Origin: Sphaerochaeta sp.
Lineage (GTDB): Bacteria; Spirochaetota; Spirochaetia; Sphaerochaetales; Sphaerochaetaceae
Direction: 5' to 3'
Length of the DNA: 24,485 bases
Assembly: GCA_023228445.1 (NCBI GenBank)
Contig: JALOBD010000009.1
Span: 1-24,485 of the forward strand
The first letter of the stretch is position 1. Each line of letters opens with the position of its first letter. Both the position numbers and the translations under genes were made by a program. The notes beneath the pieces were generated by a model. The model was not told the origin of the DNA. It did no database searches and worked only from the letters and a program-made list of their open reading frames with translations. Below, piece by piece: positions 23,701-24,485 of the stretch.

Positions 23701-24485
23701 CGTTGTGCTCCATCGGACAGGTCGAGGTCGTTTACGACCCCCTCAACCAGATTTCTCTTCCCCTCTGAATCAAAGACGTTGATCTTGTCTGTCTTCACTC
23801 CAAGCGAGATCTTCGTGCCCTTCTCTATGATGCTGTCGATTTGTGACTCCTGGATGATCTCTGCCTTCTCTCCATTCTCGAAGTGGATGAAGTAGTGGGT
23901 ATTGAGGCCGAGGAAGACCGCATCGTCGACGTAGGCTGCTACCCCCTCCTCTTCGTATGGTTTGACGAAGAGCTCTTCAGGACGTATCGAGAGGATCACG
24001 TCCTGTGGCTGTTTTTCATCGTTGCTGATGGTGTCCAGCTGAAGCTTGTACGCGCCAGGTAGGTGCACGAACGTCTTGCCATTGGAGATTTCCAGCCGAG
24101 ATTCAATCAGATTGGTCCGTCCGATGAACGATGCGACGAAGAGGTTCGTCGGGCGTTGGTAGAGTGTCTTGGGGATGCCGATCTGTTGTATGATTCCTTC
24201 ATTCATCACCGCTATCCTGTCGGAGACAGCCATTGCCTCCTCCTGGTCGTGGGTGACATAGACGGTGGTGATCCCAATCTCGTTTTGGATCTCCTTGATG
24301 ACGGTACGCATCTCCACCCTGAGCTTGGCATCCAAGTTGGAGAGCGGTTCATCCATCAACAGGACATCCGGGGTGATCGCCAAGGCCCTGGCAAGGGCAA
24401 CGCGTTGTTGCTGCCCGCCGGAGAGCCGCTCCGGCATGCGAGTCCGGTACTCTTCAATCTTCACCAACTTCAGGAATTGATCGGT
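23697..24485 (-). CDS. ABC transporter ATPase, FbpC/PotA type (partial, 5' end outside window)
   Basis: The last ~262 residues of an ATPase of the Fbp/Pot group. Signature LSGGQQQRVALARALAI, Walker B VLLMDEPLSNLDAKLR and the switch His in YVTHDQEEAM are present, followed by a TOBE-type regulatory domain (DVILSIRPEELFV, FLGLNTHYFIHFENG). Walker A lies beyond position 24485. The frame is open to the edge, so no start is given. It is first of three overlapping or nearly touching minus-strand genes. Confidence 0.9.
   Translation of the reverse strand, partial: TDQFLKLVKIEEYRTRMPERLSGGQQQRVALARALAITPDVLLMDEPLSNLDAKLRVEMRTVIKEIQNEIGITTVYVTHDQEEAMAVSDRIAVMNEGIIQQIGIPKTLYQRPTNLFVASFIGRTNLIESRLEISNGKTFVHLPGAYKLQLDTISNDEKQPQDVILSIRPEELFVKPYEEEGVAAYVDDAVFLGLNTHYFIHFENGEKAEIIQESQIDSIIEKGTKISLGVKTDKINVFDSEGKRNLVEGVVNDLDLSDGAQR

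Noticed and set aside
1..24485. CRISPR array, tRNA or rRNA genes
   Set aside because: I saw no regularly spaced repeats and no cloverleaf or rRNA-like sequence; the direct repeats at 1911 and 4191 are only two copies and flank genes.

Overview
The window looks like a moderately GC-rich bacterial chromosome. My best guess is an anaerobic spirochaete of the Sphaerochaeta/Treponema type. This rests on the overall flavour of the proteins: a DUF4143 ATPase, an AbiE-type toxin-antitoxin pair, an IS21-like transposon, a fused iron-type permease and Firmicutes-like membrane signalling genes. No rRNA or tRNA is visible to prove it. Most of the window is accessory DNA with many insertions and decayed genes. 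Only the two ends (ssb, and the transporter operon on the right) look like ordinary housekeeping DNA.

Left part (1-4290): ssb, then on the opposite strand an AAA+/DUF4143 ATPase, then a two-gene AbiE-like toxin-antitoxin operon whose genes overlap by ATGA. A 34-bp palindrome occurs three times, once just downstream of the -10 of the ATPase promoter. Two of the copies sit inside ~90-bp direct repeats that flank the toxin-antitoxin operon, which makes it look like a movable cassette. Good promoters with operator-like palindromes on top of them show that the longest reading frames start too early in both the ATPase gene and the antitoxin gene.

Transposon wreck (4666-9030): the 3' part of an ABC-2 permease gene is cut off by an IS21-like element. 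Its istA is split by a second, unrelated element that carries a Mu/TniA-type transposase, an ExeA/TniB-like ATPase and a 77-aa protein, all on the minus strand. That element has lost the 5' part of its transposase, and istA has lost its catalytic middle. The two transposase fragments meet head to head at about 7395-7405. istB is intact.

Middle (9049-19100): a small HTH-like protein, a lipoprotein serine hydrolase, a divergent membrane-bound LuxR-type regulator, a PLDc_N/ABC ATPase/ABC-2 permease operon of the Bacillus YxlE-YxlF-YxlG type, an ASCH/PUA-like protein, a second membrane serine hydrolase, a small membrane protein, a frameshifted lipoprotein-like pseudogene and an unlisted 48-aa membrane/coiled-coil protein. 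This resembles a Firmicutes-style cell-envelope or peptide-response locus. A decayed serine recombinase (about 19280-19623) lies at its right edge.

Right part (19787-24485): a nitrous-oxide-stimulated-promoter-family protein is translationally coupled to a 400-aa TIM-barrel-like protein. These converge on a minus-strand operon of ABC ATPase (cut by the window edge), fused Fbp/Afu-type permease and histidine phosphatase. The last suggests import and dephosphorylation of a phosphorylated substrate.
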